Shown here piece after piece: positions 9,241 through 20,600 of a stretch of DNA of 56,402 bases. The notes beneath the pieces were generated by a model. The model did not search any database, was not told where the DNA came from, and saw only the letters and a program-made list of their open reading frames with translations. The DNA comes from Xanthomonas hortorum pv. cynarae. Lineage in GTDB: Bacteria; Pseudomonadota; Gammaproteobacteria; Xanthomonadales; Xanthomonadaceae. The stretch is taken from contig NZ_MDFM01000006.1 in the NCBI RefSeq assembly GCF_002939985.1, positions 1-56,402 on the forward strand, given 5' to 3'. Numbering within the stretch: position 1 is the stretch's first letter; every line of letters begins with the position of its first letter. Made by a program: the position numbers and the translations under genes.

Positions 9241-10458
9241 TTATCCGATGGCATTGGTCAGGTCATACAGCGGTACCAGCACCGAGATGATGACAAGCCC
9301 TACCACCGAGGCCAGCACCAGCGTGATCAGCGGGACCAGGGCGGCTAGCGCGCGGTCGATGGCTTGGGCGGTTTCCAGCTCGAACGTGTCGGCAGTCTTG
9401 AGCAACATCGTGTCCAGCGCGCCGGACTCTTCGCCCACCTGAATCATCTGCAGGGCCAGCCGCGGGAAGCGCTTGCCGCGTGCCAGCGACATCGCCAGGC
9501 CATGCCCGTTCTTGACGTCGTCGGCAGCGGCGTCGACATCTTCGACCAGCGCCAGATTCGACATGACATTGCGCGCGATGCCGATCGCGGCCAGCAGCGG
9601 CACGCCGTTGCGCAGCAAGGTGCCCAGCGTGCGCGTCAGCCGCGCGGTTTCCAGGCGTGCGATCAGGCTGCCGACGACTTTCTGCCGCAGCAGCCATTCG
9701 TCCAGCGCGGCACGAAACGCCGCATTGCGCCGCTTGCGATCCAGCCACAGCCCGAGCACGCCCGGCACCACGATCAAGACCACCCACCAGTCGCGCACCA
9801 GCAAGCCCACGCTCAACACGGCTTGCGTGAACCACGGCAAGGCCACATCCAGGCTTTCGTACATCTGCGCAAACTGCGGCACCACGTAGCCGAGCAGGAA
9901 CAACAATGCACAGCCGACCACCGCCAGCAGAATCGCCGGGTAGATCAGCGCATTGATCACCTTGCCCCGGAGTGCGCGGCTGCGCTCCAGATAATCGGCC
10001 AGGCGTTGCAGGGTGTCCTGCATGCTGCCGCCGGCTTCGCCGGCGCGCACCATGTTGATGTACAGCTTGGAGAACAGCCCGTGCTGACGTTCCAGTGCCG
10101 AGGACAGCGGCGCGCCGCCACGCACGGTGTCGCGCACGTCGCCGATCACGCGCCGGCTTTTTTCGTCTTCGGGCAGATCCATCAGGATCGACAACGCACG
10201 GTCCAGCGGCTGGCCGGCACCGATCAGCGTGGACAGCTGTTGGGTGAACTGCACCAGTGCGGCGTTGTCGAAGGGCTTCTTGCGCAACAGCATGCGCAGC
10301 GACGGCGAGTCGTTTTCGCCGGTGGCCAGGCGTGTTTCCACCGGCAGATGGCCCTGCTCCTGCAGACGCAGCGCAACTTCGGCGTCGCTGGCCGCTTCCA
10401 TCTGGCCATCGAGCATTTCGCCGTGCGCGTCGAGCGCTTTGTAGCGGTACAGGGGCAT
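9241..10458 (-). CDS. xpsF: Type II secretion inner-membrane protein XpsF (GspF)
   Basis: A 405-aa polytopic platform protein with two T2SF domains. The N-terminus MPLYRYKALDAHGEMLDGQM is typical of the family. Three membrane segments are visible: about residues 170-195, 218-240 and 373-400. The repeated motifs GAPLSSALE / VPLLAAIGIAR and QMIQVGEESGALD are GspF/PilC hallmarks. It interacts with XpsE and XpsL. A 175-bp gap carrying a GGGATT-type array separates it from xpsE, the only large gap besides that before xpsG. Confidence 0.94.
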   Translation of the reverse strand: MPLYRYKALDAHGEMLDGQMEAASDAEVALRLQEQGHLPVETRLATGENDSPSLRMLLRKKPFDNAALVQFTQQLSTLIGAGQPLDRALSILMDLPEDEKSRRVIGDVRDTVRGGAPLSSALERQHGLFSKLYINMVRAGEAGGSMQDTLQRLADYLERSRALRGKVINALIYPAILLAVVGCALLFLLGYVVPQFAQMYESLDVALPWFTQAVLSVGLLVRDWWVVLIVVPGVLGLWLDRKRRNAAFRAALDEWLLRQKVVGSLIARLETARLTRTLGTLLRNGVPLLAAIGIARNVMSNLALVEDVDAAADDVKNGHGLAMSLARGKRFPRLALQMIQVGEESGALDTMLLKTADTFELETAQAIDRALAALVPLITLVLASVVGLVIISVLVPLYDLTNAIG

Positions 10459-10472
10459 CAGGCTGGAAGGCC

Positions 10473-10502
10473 GGGAGTGGGGAATCGGGAATCAGGAATC
10501 GG
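10473..10502. repeat. Short GGGAATC array between xpsE and xpsF
   Basis: About four degenerate units (GGGAATC, CAGGAATC) in tandem just upstream of the xpsF start. They match one arm of the mini-elements found in purL, around holC and before mlaF. No matching inverted arm is clear on the other side, so this looks like a decayed or solo arm. Confidence 0.65.
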
Positions 10503-10633
10503 TAAAAGCGCGATGCCGCGCTGCGTTGGCGCGAGTGGGCGCAGCTGTGCGCGTGCGCGACGCGTTGCCGGGACCTTGCCCTGCTCATCTTCCGATCCTG
10601 AGCATCCGATGCTCACTGCCGCTCCATTGACTC

Positions 10634-12373
10634 TCACGCATCCTCCGTCACGCGCAACACTTCTTCGATGGTGGTTTCGCCGCGCAAGGCCTTGGACAGG
10701 CCGTCTTCGTACATGGTGCGCATGCCGGCCTTGCGGGCCAGTTGCTCGATCTCGCCCATGCCGGCGCGACGCATCACCGCGCGCCGCAGCTCATCGTTCA
10801 TCACCAGGAATTCGACGATGGTGGTGCGGCCGAGATAGCCGGTCGGCGCCGCTGCCGAGGCACGCGGGCGATACAGGTAAATCTCGCCCTCCGGCTGCAG
10901 GCGGCGCAGGTTGAAGCGCTCAATTTCCTCCGGCGATGCCAGGTAGCGTTCGGCATTGGGCAGGTCGAGTTTGCGCACCAGGCGCTGCGCCAGAATGCCG
11001 TTGATGGTGGAGGTGAGCAGGTAGTCTTCCACGCCCATGTCGAGCAGACGGGTGATGCCGCCGGCCGCGTTGTTGGTGTGCAGCGTGGACAGCACCAGAT
11101 GGCCGGTGAGCGCAGACTGGATCGCGATGCGCGCGGTTTCCAGATCGCGCATTTCGCCGATCATGATGATGTCCGGATCCTGACGCACGATGCTGCGCAG
11201 CGCATTGGCGAAATCCAGCCCGATCTGCGGCTTGGCCTGGATCTGGTTGATGCCTTCGATCTGGTATTCCACCGGGTCTTCGACAGTGATGATTTTCACG
11301 TCGGAGGTGTTGAGCTGGCTCAACGCGGTGTACAGCGTGGTGGTCTTGCCAGAACCGGTCGGGCCGGTCACCAGCATGATGCCGTGCGGTTGCTCGAGCA
11401 CCTTGCGGAACTGCGGCAGAAAGTCTTCGGTAAAGCCCAGCTTGTAGAAGTCGAACACCACCGTTTCGCGGTCGAGCAAACGCATCACCACGCTCTCGCC
11501 ATGCGCGGTGGGCACGGTGCTGACGCGCAGATCCAGCTCCTTGCCCTGCACGCGCAGCATGATGCGGCCGTCCTGCGGCAACCGGCGTTCGGCGATGTTG
11601 AGCTTGGCCATGATCTTGACGCGGCTGATCACCGCGGCGGTGAGTTTGGCCGGCGGGCTTTCGCCTTCCACCAGCACACCGTCCACGCGATAACGCACCT
11701 TGAGCCGGCTTTCGAACGGTTCGATATGGATGTCCGATGCGCGCAGTTCCACCGCGTGCTGGATCACCAGATTCACCAGCCGGATCACCGGCGCTTCGGA
11801 GGCCAGATCGCGCAATGCTTCGATGTCGTCGCTGCTGTTGGCATCGCCATCGGCGGTTTCCACGATGGTGCCCATCGCGCTGCGGCCCTGGCCATACCAG
11901 CGCTCGATCAGATCGTCGATTTCAGAGCGCAACCCGACCTGCAGAAACAGCGGGAATCCGGTCGCAAGACGCACCGCATCGATCGCGTAATCGTCGTACG
12001 GGTCGGCGATCCACAGATCCAGCCGGCCGTCGCGTTCGCCGATTGGGCACAGATGAAATTGTTTGAGAAAGCGCAGCGACAGGCCCTGCACTTCGGGCAG
12101 CATTTCCGGCGGGGTATCGCCGAGTTGGCGTGCGTCCACCAACGGCAGGCCGAGCACATCGGCGCAGGTCTCTGCATGATCGCGTTCGGACACCAGGCCC
12201 AGACGGCCCAGCAAGGCCAGCAGGCCCATGCCGGATTCGGTCTGCAACTGGCGCGCGCGCAGCAGATCGGTGTCCTTCAGACGACGGCGTTCAAGCAACG
12301 CTTCGACGATGCGCGTCTCCGCACTTCGATGCTCAATTGGATCGACGGCAACCGCGTTCACACTCGTCTCCAC
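10634..12373 (-). CDS. xpsE: Type II secretion ATPase XpsE (GspE)
   Basis: A 579-aa cytoplasmic secretion ATPase. The N-terminal N1E-type domain (about residues 20-160) binds XpsL. The ATPase core follows, with Walker A GPTGSGKTT near residue 340, Walker B IIMIGEMRD and the His box STLHTNNA. The C-terminal segment between LDLPNAERY and LGRTTIVEF contains no cysteine, so the tetracysteine zinc module of many GspE proteins is absent. The first possible start is a GTG at 12373; an in-frame start roughly a dozen codons later, near EHRSAETR, is also possible. First gene of the xps operon. No strong promoter was recognised before it. Confidence 0.94.
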   Translation of the reverse strand: METSVNAVAVDPIEHRSAETRIVEALLERRRLKDTDLLRARQLQTESGMGLLALLGRLGLVSERDHAETCADVLGLPLVDARQLGDTPPEMLPEVQGLSLRFLKQFHLCPIGERDGRLDLWIADPYDDYAIDAVRLATGFPLFLQVGLRSEIDDLIERWYGQGRSAMGTIVETADGDANSSDDIEALRDLASEAPVIRLVNLVIQHAVELRASDIHIEPFESRLKVRYRVDGVLVEGESPPAKLTAAVISRVKIMAKLNIAERRLPQDGRIMLRVQGKELDLRVSTVPTAHGESVVMRLLDRETVVFDFYKLGFTEDFLPQFRKVLEQPHGIMLVTGPTGSGKTTTLYTALSQLNTSDVKIITVEDPVEYQIEGINQIQAKPQIGLDFANALRSIVRQDPDIIMIGEMRDLETARIAIQSALTGHLVLSTLHTNNAAGGITRLLDMGVEDYLLTSTINGILAQRLVRKLDLPNAERYLASPEEIERFNLRRLQPEGEIYLYRPRASAAAPTGYLGRTTIVEFLVMNDELRRAVMRRAGMGEIEQLARKAGMRTMYEDGLSKALRGETTIEEVLRVTEDA

Positions 12374-12431
12374 TGGTTCGGCGCCGACTGTAGCAGTTTG
12401 CCGCGACGATCAACCGCACCCATCTGAATCG

Positions 12432-12471
12432 CCCTGAAAAACGATGCCCCCGGTGATTGGCCGGGGGCATC
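12432..12471 (-). terminator. Rho-independent terminator after S8 protease 1
   Basis: The perfect 11-bp stem GATGCCCCCGG / CCGGGGGCATC (12443-12453 with 12461-12471) has a 7-base loop. On the minus strand it is followed by GTTTTTCAGG. It lies about 20 bp past the protease stop and before xpsE, so it separates the protease/adhesin block from the xps operon. Confidence 0.85.
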
Positions 12472-12490
12472 GGTCACACTATTTCAACGC

Positions 12491-14374
12491 TTACTGTCGT
12501 GCAACGAGCGTCAGCTTCGCGTAGTCCTTCGCACCGACCAGCTTGATGTAGTAGGTGCCTGCCTTGGGTGCAGTGAAACGCACGGTTTCGCTGTTGCCCG
12601 GGCGGGTCGACTTGGCATCGTAGGAGGTAGCGGTGGGCTCGGCGTCGAAGCTGACATACACCGACACATCACCGGTGCCGCCGTAGGTCATGAAGCTGAG
12701 CACGGCGCCGGCCTTGGCGTCGAAGCTGTACAGCGTGGAGCTGCCGGCAGCGCCGCTCAGCCCAGCCAACGGCGCCTTGTTGGTCAGCGCGATGGCGGTC
12801 GGTGCGCAGCTCTCGGTGGCCGGGTCGCAGGGTTCCACCAGCACCGCTTCCAGCGCGGCCTTGGCATCGACGATGCCGCTGCCGATCGGGGTGCTGGCCG
12901 GCGGGGTCACCGGGAAGCGACGGCTGGTCTGCTTGAGCAGGGTTTCCACTGCGGCCGGGGTCAGCGGGCCATCGCCCAGACCGATCGACGCGCTCTGCAC
13001 CAGCGCCACGACGCCGGCCACGTGCGGGGACGCCATCGAGGTGCCACCTAGTCCCATATAGGTATAGGTACCCGAGGTCGGCGTGGTCGCACCGGTGTAG
13101 CCGGCCTGCCAGATGTAGCCGCCCGGATTGCCGTCCACGCTACCGCCGCCGCCCGGACCCGACAGGTCGACCTTGCTGCCGTAGTTGGAGTAGTAGGTGA
13201 TGCCGCCGGTGATGCGCGTGGCGCCCACGGTGATCGTATTGTTGCAGCTGGCCGGCGAATGGTTGGCCGCATCTTCGCCGCTGTTGCCGGCCGCCACCAC
13301 CACGGTGGTGCCGCGCGACACCGCGCCGTTGATCGCCACCTGGGTGGCCGGATCGCAGGGTTCGCCACCACCCAGGCTCATGTTGATGACTTCGGCCGGG
13401 TTGGTGTTGGCCGGCACGCCATCCACCGCACCGCCGGAGGCCCACACAATGGCATCGGCGATGTCGGAGGTGTAGCCGCCGCAACGGCCGAGCACGCGCA
13501 CCGGCAGGATGGTCGCCTTCGGCGCCACGCCCGCCATGCCTACGCCGTTATTGGTCGCCTCGGCCACGGTGCCCGAGACATGGGTGCCGTGCCAGGAGCT
13601 TTCCTGTGCCACCGAGCCGTCGTAGCAGACGTTGTCGGCTTCTTCCCAGTCGCCGTAATCCAGCGCGCCGGGCACGCGGGCGTCGGTCGGGCGACGCGAG
13701 ACTTCGGCATCGGTGATGAAGTCGTAACCCTGCAGCAGGTTACCGGCAAAATCCGGATGGCCGGGCAGGATGCCGGTATCCAGCACCGCCACCACCACGC
13801 CGGCACCCTGCGAGAGGTCCCATGCGGCAGGCGCGTTGATGCCGCCGTTGGGGTTGCTCAGGTGCCACTGGTACTGCGCATACAGCGGGTCGTTGGGCAC
13901 CAGCTGCGGGCTCACGTCGGTCGCGGCAACGCTCTTCTTGATCTCGACCGGGCGCAGCATGCGATCGATCTGCACGTCGGTCACCGACGGATCGTTCTTC
14001 AGCTCCACCACCACCTTGTCCACCTGTGCGGCGGTCAGCGTGCTGGACAGCTTGATCAGGTCCGAGCCGATGCCGAGCTTGCGCACATACGTCGCCTTGG
14101 CGGCGGCTGCGCTGGCGCGCGCACCACTGCTGGCGCCAACGCGGCCGACAGCGGCCTGCACGGCGCCGAGCTTGCTGGCGCGATCGGTCGCAGCGGCCGT
14201 GTTGTCCTTGTAGCGCACGATCAGGCGGCTACTGAATGCGTCGCCGGCCGCTGCTGCCTGGGTCGGTTCCTTGACCAGCAGTTGCGGGGCGGCAGCGAGG
14301 GTGCCCGATGCACCGAGCGCCATCATCAAGATGGCGCCGGTCAGCGGGTTGAAACGGAAATTCTTGTCGATCAC
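12491..14374 (-). CDS. Secreted S8 subtilisin-like serine protease (copy 1)
   Basis: A 627-aa secreted protease. The chosen start is GTG at 14374 (VIDKNFRFN), preceded by AGAGGA at good spacing; the frame extends to 14443 without adding a better signal. A signal peptide (GAILMMALGASGTLAAA) and an inhibitor-type propeptide (about residues 48-150) precede the catalytic domain. The catalytic triad is Asp199 (VAVLDTGI), His262 (SSWHGTHVSGT) and Ser446 (GGTSMASPH), with the oxyanion Asn in VVVAAGN. A C-terminal PPC-type beta domain (about 530-627) ends in VARQ. This architecture fits T2SS-exported proteases of Xanthomonas, and the xps operon is adjacent. It is clearly paralogous to the protease at 21717-23594. 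Whether it acts on the neighbouring adhesin is unknown. Confidence 0.9.
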   Translation of the reverse strand: MIDKNFRFNPLTGAILMMALGASGTLAAAPQLLVKEPTQAAAAGDAFSSRLIVRYKDNTAAATDRASKLGAVQAAVGRVGASSGARASAAAAKATYVRKLGIGSDLIKLSSTLTAAQVDKVVVELKNDPSVTDVQIDRMLRPVEIKKSVAATDVSPQLVPNDPLYAQYQWHLSNPNGGINAPAAWDLSQGAGVVVAVLDTGILPGHPDFAGNLLQGYDFITDAEVSRRPTDARVPGALDYGDWEEADNVCYDGSVAQESSWHGTHVSGTVAEATNNGVGMAGVAPKATILPVRVLGRCGGYTSDIADAIVWASGGAVDGVPANTNPAEVINMSLGGGEPCDPATQVAINGAVSRGTTVVVAAGNSGEDAANHSPASCNNTITVGATRITGGITYYSNYGSKVDLSGPGGGGSVDGNPGGYIWQAGYTGATTPTSGTYTYMGLGGTSMASPHVAGVVALVQSASIGLGDGPLTPAAVETLLKQTSRRFPVTPPASTPIGSGIVDAKAALEAVLVEPCDPATESCAPTAIALTNKAPLAGLSGAAGSSTLYSFDAKAGAVLSFMTYGGTGDVSVYVSFDAEPTATSYDAKSTRPGNSETVRFTAPKAGTYYIKLVGAKDYAKLTLVARQ

Positions 14375-14602
14375 GGTGAAGTCCTCTTCGTGTGTTTCGT
14401 CAGTCAAGTCAGGCTTGGAACGACCCTCGAAACTGCTGCGCAACCGCGGACGGCACGCTGCGTTTCGTCAGCCACTCCTGGTACGGCCATCACTCCATGC
14501 GAATCCGTTGGCCGGCCCAGCCACGGTCCTTACCCGCCCCCTCAGGCCTTGCTCTACCGCAGCGGCGCAACTCGGCGCCGCTGCGTTTCATGCAGCAGCG
14601 CG

Positions 14603-17600
14603 TTACCAGCCGAAACCGGCACCCACGCCGATCGAGCTGTCGTCGCCGCTGAGTGCGCCGCCGACCGTCACCGTGGCGCGCGGGCTGATCGCACGCTGAT
14701 AGCCCACCGACAACGCCGATTCGCCGTTCTGGAAACCGACGCCGGCACCGACGCGGTTTTGCGAGGCGATACCGGCCACGCTGGCAGACATGTTCAACAT
14801 CGCCGAGCTCATCGCGCCCTGACGATCCAGGCGACGGTTCTGCCGACGCAGGCGGTCTTCGATATCGCCCTGGTAGCTTTCGAAGCTGTCGGCCATCGCG
14901 CTGTAGCGGCTGTCGGTATAGCTGTTGGCGGCGGCAACGCCGTTGTCCAACTGGCCCTTGTTGACCGCATCGGTGGCACGCGTACCGGCCGCCACATTGG
15001 CCACCTGGCGCTCGCCGCCGACGCTGCCCACCGACACCGTGTTGGCACGATCGGCGACCGAACCCTGGCCGAGTGCAACCGCACCCTGTGCACTGGCACG
15101 TGCGCCCTGGCCAATCGCCGTGCCCGATGCCGCACTGACCTGCGCGCCTTCGCCCATCGCCACTGCATTGGTCGCCACTGCCGCAATCTGCGTGTTGGCG
15201 CCCACCGCCGTGCTGCCATCGGCATTGACGCGTGCGTTACTGCCGATCGCAGTGTCGTTGGGGCCATGCGCATACGCGCTGCCGCCGATTGCAGTACCGA
15301 TCACGTGGTTGGCCACTGCCGCCGTGCCCACTGCAGTGGACGTGGCGGCCGGCGTGATGCTCCCGACCACTGCTGCGGTCGGCGTGCCCTGCACGCTTGC
15401 CGTGGCATCTGCGACCACAGCTGCAGCATCGATCTGCGCAGTCGCCGCAGCCGCCGCAACCGCAGGCACCGATGCAGTGCGCAGCGACGCCGTGCGTGCG
15501 GCCGTGCTGGCCGTTGCGGTACCACCACGTGCATCGAGCTCGTTGACCTTGCTGTCCAACGCGGTCAGTGCAGCACCGACGTTGTTGTAGCTGGCACCTT
15601 GAATCACATAGGTCGGCGCAACGAACACGCCTTGCGCACCGATCGCCGCACCACCGCCCAGAAAGCTGGCCGCATTGCTGAGCGACTGGAACAACTGCCC
15701 GCCGTTGATCGCATCGGTGCTGGCAGTGGCGATCGCGCCGCTGCCCACGTTGACGATGCGACGCGTGGCCGGACCACCGCGGCCATCGCCGCTGCCGACC
15801 GACACCACATTGGCGTCATAGGTACGCGAACCGGAGCCCAAGGCCACCGAATCGGCGCCGCTGGCACCGGCATTGGCACCGAGTGCGACCGCATTGCTGC
15901 CGCTCTGGCGCACGAAGGAGTTGTAGCCCAGCGCCACGCCGTTTTCGCCGATGGAATTGGTCTGACGGCCCATTGCGGTGCTGTTGACGCCGCTGGCACT
16001 GCTGTCCACACCCAGCGCACTGGCACCGGTCGCCGACGCCCGGCTGCCGGAGGCAATGGCAACGCTGCGCGCCCCGCTGGCGCTGGCGCCTGCACCGACC
16101 GCACTGCTGCGATCGCCGGTTGCCGAGGCCACGCCTTCGCCGGTGGTTTGCACCATGCCATTGGTGGTCTGCACATCGGCCGCCAGGGAATCCAACTGGC
16201 CCTTGTTGACCGCATCGGTGGCGGCCTGGCCGTCGCTGACATTGACGATGCGGCGCGTTGCCGGACCGCCGCGGCCATTGCCGCTGCCGATCGACACTGT
16301 GTCGGCTTCGTAGGTGCGCGAACCCGAGCCCAACGCCACCGAATCGGCACCGGTTGCGCCGGCATTGGCACCGAGCGCCACACCGTTGACCGCGCTTTGG
16401 CGCACGAACGCGTTGTAGCCCACTGCCACCGCGTTTTCGCCGATCACGTTGACCTGACGACCGACACCGGTGCTGTTGATGCCGGTCGCCGACGCGTCCA
16501 CACCGACGACGCTGGCACCGATCGCATCGGCACGGCTGCCGCCGCCCAATGCCAGCGTGTTGTCGGCCAGTGCTGCGGCGCTTTGACCCAATGCGGTGGC
16601 GTTGACGCCATCGGCATACGAATTCCAGCCGATCGCGGTGGTGTAGTCGGCCGTGGCCCACGCACCCGCACCGAATGCAGCAGCGCCGGTGCCGGAAGCA
16701 CGCGCCGGGATGAACCCGAAGAACGTGCTGCCACCAACGGCCACGCTTTCTTCGCCGGTGGCTTCGCTGAATTCACCCACCGCCACGGCGCTGGCACCAG
16801 AAGCCAGCGCTGCGGCACCGACTGCCGTGCTGTAGTCGCTGGACGCAACCGCGCCATAGCCCAGTGCCGACGACAGCCTGCCGCTGGACTCGCTGTACCC
16901 GCCCAACGCAGTGCTGCCGACATTGGAAGAAGCACTGCGGAAACCGACCGCGGTTGCCTGGTTGTCGGAGGCCACCGCTTCGCTGCCGAGCGCGGTGGTA
17001 TAGGTCGAAATCGCCTGCGCGCCGGCACCGTTTGCAGTGGCGCCGATGTCGCTGGCCAACGCGTTGCTGCCGATGGCGCTGCTGTTTTCGCCGGTCGCCT
17101 GGGCATTGTTGCCCAGCGCCGCTGCGCCGATTCCGCTGGCCAAGGCGCTTACGCCGAGCGCCGTTGCGTTGTCGGCAACCGCTTGCGCGCCTGCACCCAA
17201 TGCGGTGGTACCGGTGCCGGTGGCATTGGCGCCCTCGCCTGCGGCCAATGCGTTGTCGCCTTCCACATAGGCACCGGCGTCGCTGTCATCGCTGCCGCTG
17301 GCCTTGAAGTACTTGCTGGTGGATTCAGCGGTTTCGGCCACTGCGGTGAGCTGGTCCAGATTCACCGCATCGGTGCCTTGCGTACCGGCAGCCACGTTGG
17401 TGATCTGACGTTCGTTGCCGGTGCTGCCCACCGACACTGCGAAATCGCGATCGGCCACCGAATCGGCGCCCAGCGCCACGCTGCTTTCGCCGGTGGATTC
17501 GGCAAAATTGCCCAGCGCAGTGCTGTTGAGGCCCGGTGCCCATGCGGCGCCGCCGAGTGCGGTGGAAAAGTCGCCGGAGGCTTCGGTCGGCAACAGGCCG

Positions 17601-20600
17601 AGCAATGCGCCACCGACCGACACGCTGTTGTAGCCGCTGGCCACACTGCCCTGGCCGGCCGCCAGACTGTAGGTGCCCGATGCGGTTGCATCGCCACCCA
17701 CCGCCACGCTGCTGGAGCCGCTGGCGGTGCTGAAATTACCCAGCGCGGTGCTGTTGAAACCGGTCGCGCTGGAATAGCCGCCCAGTGCGGTGGAGTAATT
17801 GGCGCTGGCCTCGGCGCCGAAGCCGAAGGCGGCCGCGCTGGTGCCATCGGCAATGCTTTCCGCGCCCACTGCCGTGGCCGAGTCGCCACTGGCGCTGGCG
17901 AAATAACCCAGCGCCGTGGTTTCGCTGCCAGCGGCCACGCTCAACGCACCGGCCGCCAGCGATCCATCGCCAGACGCATCTGCCGCTGCACCCAACGCGG
18001 TGCTCTGCGCACCTGCTGCTGCACTCTCGCCGCCCACCGCCACCGCATAGTCGCCGCTGGCCTGACTGTAGGCACCGGTGGACACGCTGCCAAACCCGCT
18101 GGCCGCCGCGTTGTAGCCCGATGCAGTGGCAAACTGCGCAGTGGCGCTGGCGCCGCTGCCCGCTGCCAATGCACCGGTACCGATCGCCTGACTGCTGGAA
18201 CCGAACGCGCTGCTGTAATCGCCCTCGGCAGTGGCGTTGGAACCGGCAGCAGTGGCGTTTTCGCCCTGCGCATCGGCCGTGCCGGCGCCGGTGCCGGTGT
18301 ACAGACGCGCGGTGGTTTCCGCGGTTTCACCGACCGCGTTGAGCTGGTCCAGGTTCACCGCATCGGTGCCCTCGGTACCGGCGGCGACATTGGTGATCTG
18401 ACGTTCGCCACCGGCGTTGCCCACCGACACCGTGTTGGCGCGATCGGCGACCGCACCTGCACCCAGCGCCACGCTGTTGTCGGCAGACGCGAGGGCGCCG
18501 TTGCCGATGCTCACGCTCTGCGCGCCCTCAGCGATGGCTTCCCACCCCAATGCGATGCTGTTATCGGCAAAGGCGTCGGATTCACCGCCAATGGAGATCG
18601 CATGGCGGCCGTAGGCGTTGGCATAGGTACCGGCTGCGAGCGATCCAGTATCGGCTGCAAATGCATTCGGGCCCAAGGCAGTGCTGTCGTCGCCGTAGGC
18701 CAGACTTTCGGTACCGATTGCCGTTGCGCCATTCCCCCACGCCACACTGGCAAAGCCCAGCGCGGTCGATGCAGTGCCGTTGCCGATGCTTTCGTAACCG
18801 ATCGCGGTCGCGCCACGCCCATTGGCGATGCTGGTACCGCCAACAGCAGTACCGAAGTAACCCGAGGCATTGCTGTCGGCGCCAAGCGCGGTGGCGTAAT
18901 CGTCGCCGGCGCTGCTGTTGAAACCGACTGCGGTGGCATTGGCGATGCTGGCGTTGGCGTTGTTGCCGATCGCAGTGGTGCCCAACGCAGACGCCTGACT
19001 GCTCGAACCAAGCGCAACGCTGTCATCGCCCGATGCATTGCTGGATCCACCCAGCGCGACAGTGCGCTCACCGAAAGCACTGCTGCCAGCACCAATGGCG
19101 GTGGATGCGGTACCGCCGGCAGCGGCATTGGAACCGAAGGCAGCGCTGTCCTCGCCGAATGCCACGCTCGCTCCGCCGACGGCGGTACTGGTGTCGCCAA
19201 ACGCCACGCTCCCCGCACCCAGCGCGGTGGAATCGGCACCGTTGGCGATGCTCTCGTAACCGAGCGCGGTGGCGCCGCTGCCGGTTGCCAGACTTGCGCC
19301 GCCAATCGCCGTGCCGAACTCGCCCGATGCGCTACTGTCAGCGCCGAGCGCAGTGGCGTAATCGGCCACTGCAGTGCTGTTGAAACCGAGCGCGGTTGCA
19401 TTATCGACAGCGGCGATCGCGCCGCTACCGATCGCAGTGGTGCCCTGTGCCGTTGCGGAGCTGGTCGAACCGAATGCAGCGCTGTAGTCGCCGGTTGCCG
19501 ATGCATTGGAACCGGCCGCAACGCTGTCGATGCCTTCGGCAATCGCGGTGCCGTCACCCGTGGCGACGAACGTGCGCGCGGTGGTGTCGGCAACCTCGGA
19601 CACGGCAGAGAGCTGATCGAGATTCACCGCATCTGTGCCTTCGGTGCCGGCAGCGACGCTGGTGATCTGCCGCTCATCGCCGGCCGCGCCGACCGACACG
19701 GTATTGGCACGCGTGGCCACCGAGTTGGCACCCAACGCGACCGAATTTGCGCCGCGTGCGGTGCTGTAATAGCCCAGCGCCGTGCTCAATTCACCGCTGG
19801 CCCAGGATTCCGGGCCAACCGCAGTGGCGCCTTCGCCAGGTGCGTAGGCGAAGTAACCCACCGCCGTGGCTTCGGTGCCGGAGGCTTCGCTGAGCGTGCC
19901 CACCGCCGTGGTGTAGGTACCCGACGCGATCGCACCGGCGCCGAGCGCGGTGGACGCTTCGCCGCTGGCTTGGGTCTGTACGAAGAAACCCAGGCCCGGA
20001 ATCAGATCGACCGGACCGCCGACCGCAGTGCTGCTGGTGCCGCTGGCGCTGGTCTGCGTGCCCACCGCGGTGGCGTAATCGCCGGCCGCATTGGCAACCG
20101 CACCGAACGCGGAAGACTGCGCACCGGCGGCATACGCACCGACACCGAACGACGATGCAGCAAATCCATCGGCATTGGCGCTGGCGCCCACTGCGGTTCC
20201 ACCGACGCTGGCGCTGGTGGCGCCGGTCTCCACCGGCACCCCGCCGTTGGTGATCAGCGGCTGGCCATCTTCGTCCACCGCAGCGCCGCCAACGGCCACG
20301 CTGCCCGCGCCATTGGCCTGTGCGTTGTGGCCGAATGCTGCGCTGTTCCGACCGGAGGCGAGCGCATTGGCGCCCACGGCGGTGGCGTTGTCGGCCACGG
20401 CATTGGCACCGGTTCCCAACGCGGTTGTCGCCGTGCCCACCGCATTGGCCGCATCGCCGGCAGCCAGTGCGCTGTCACCTTCGACATACGCGCCGACGCT
20501 GTCTTCGCCGGGGGTTGCCTTGAAGAACGTTGCGGTTTCGTCGGCCACATCGGCCACGTCCTGCAACTGCGCCAGGTTGACCGCGTCGGCGGCGTTGACG

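Noticed and set aside
10742..12427. Long antisense frame over xpsE
   Set aside because: His/Gln/Arg-rich mirror translation of a GC-rich conserved gene; no family features.
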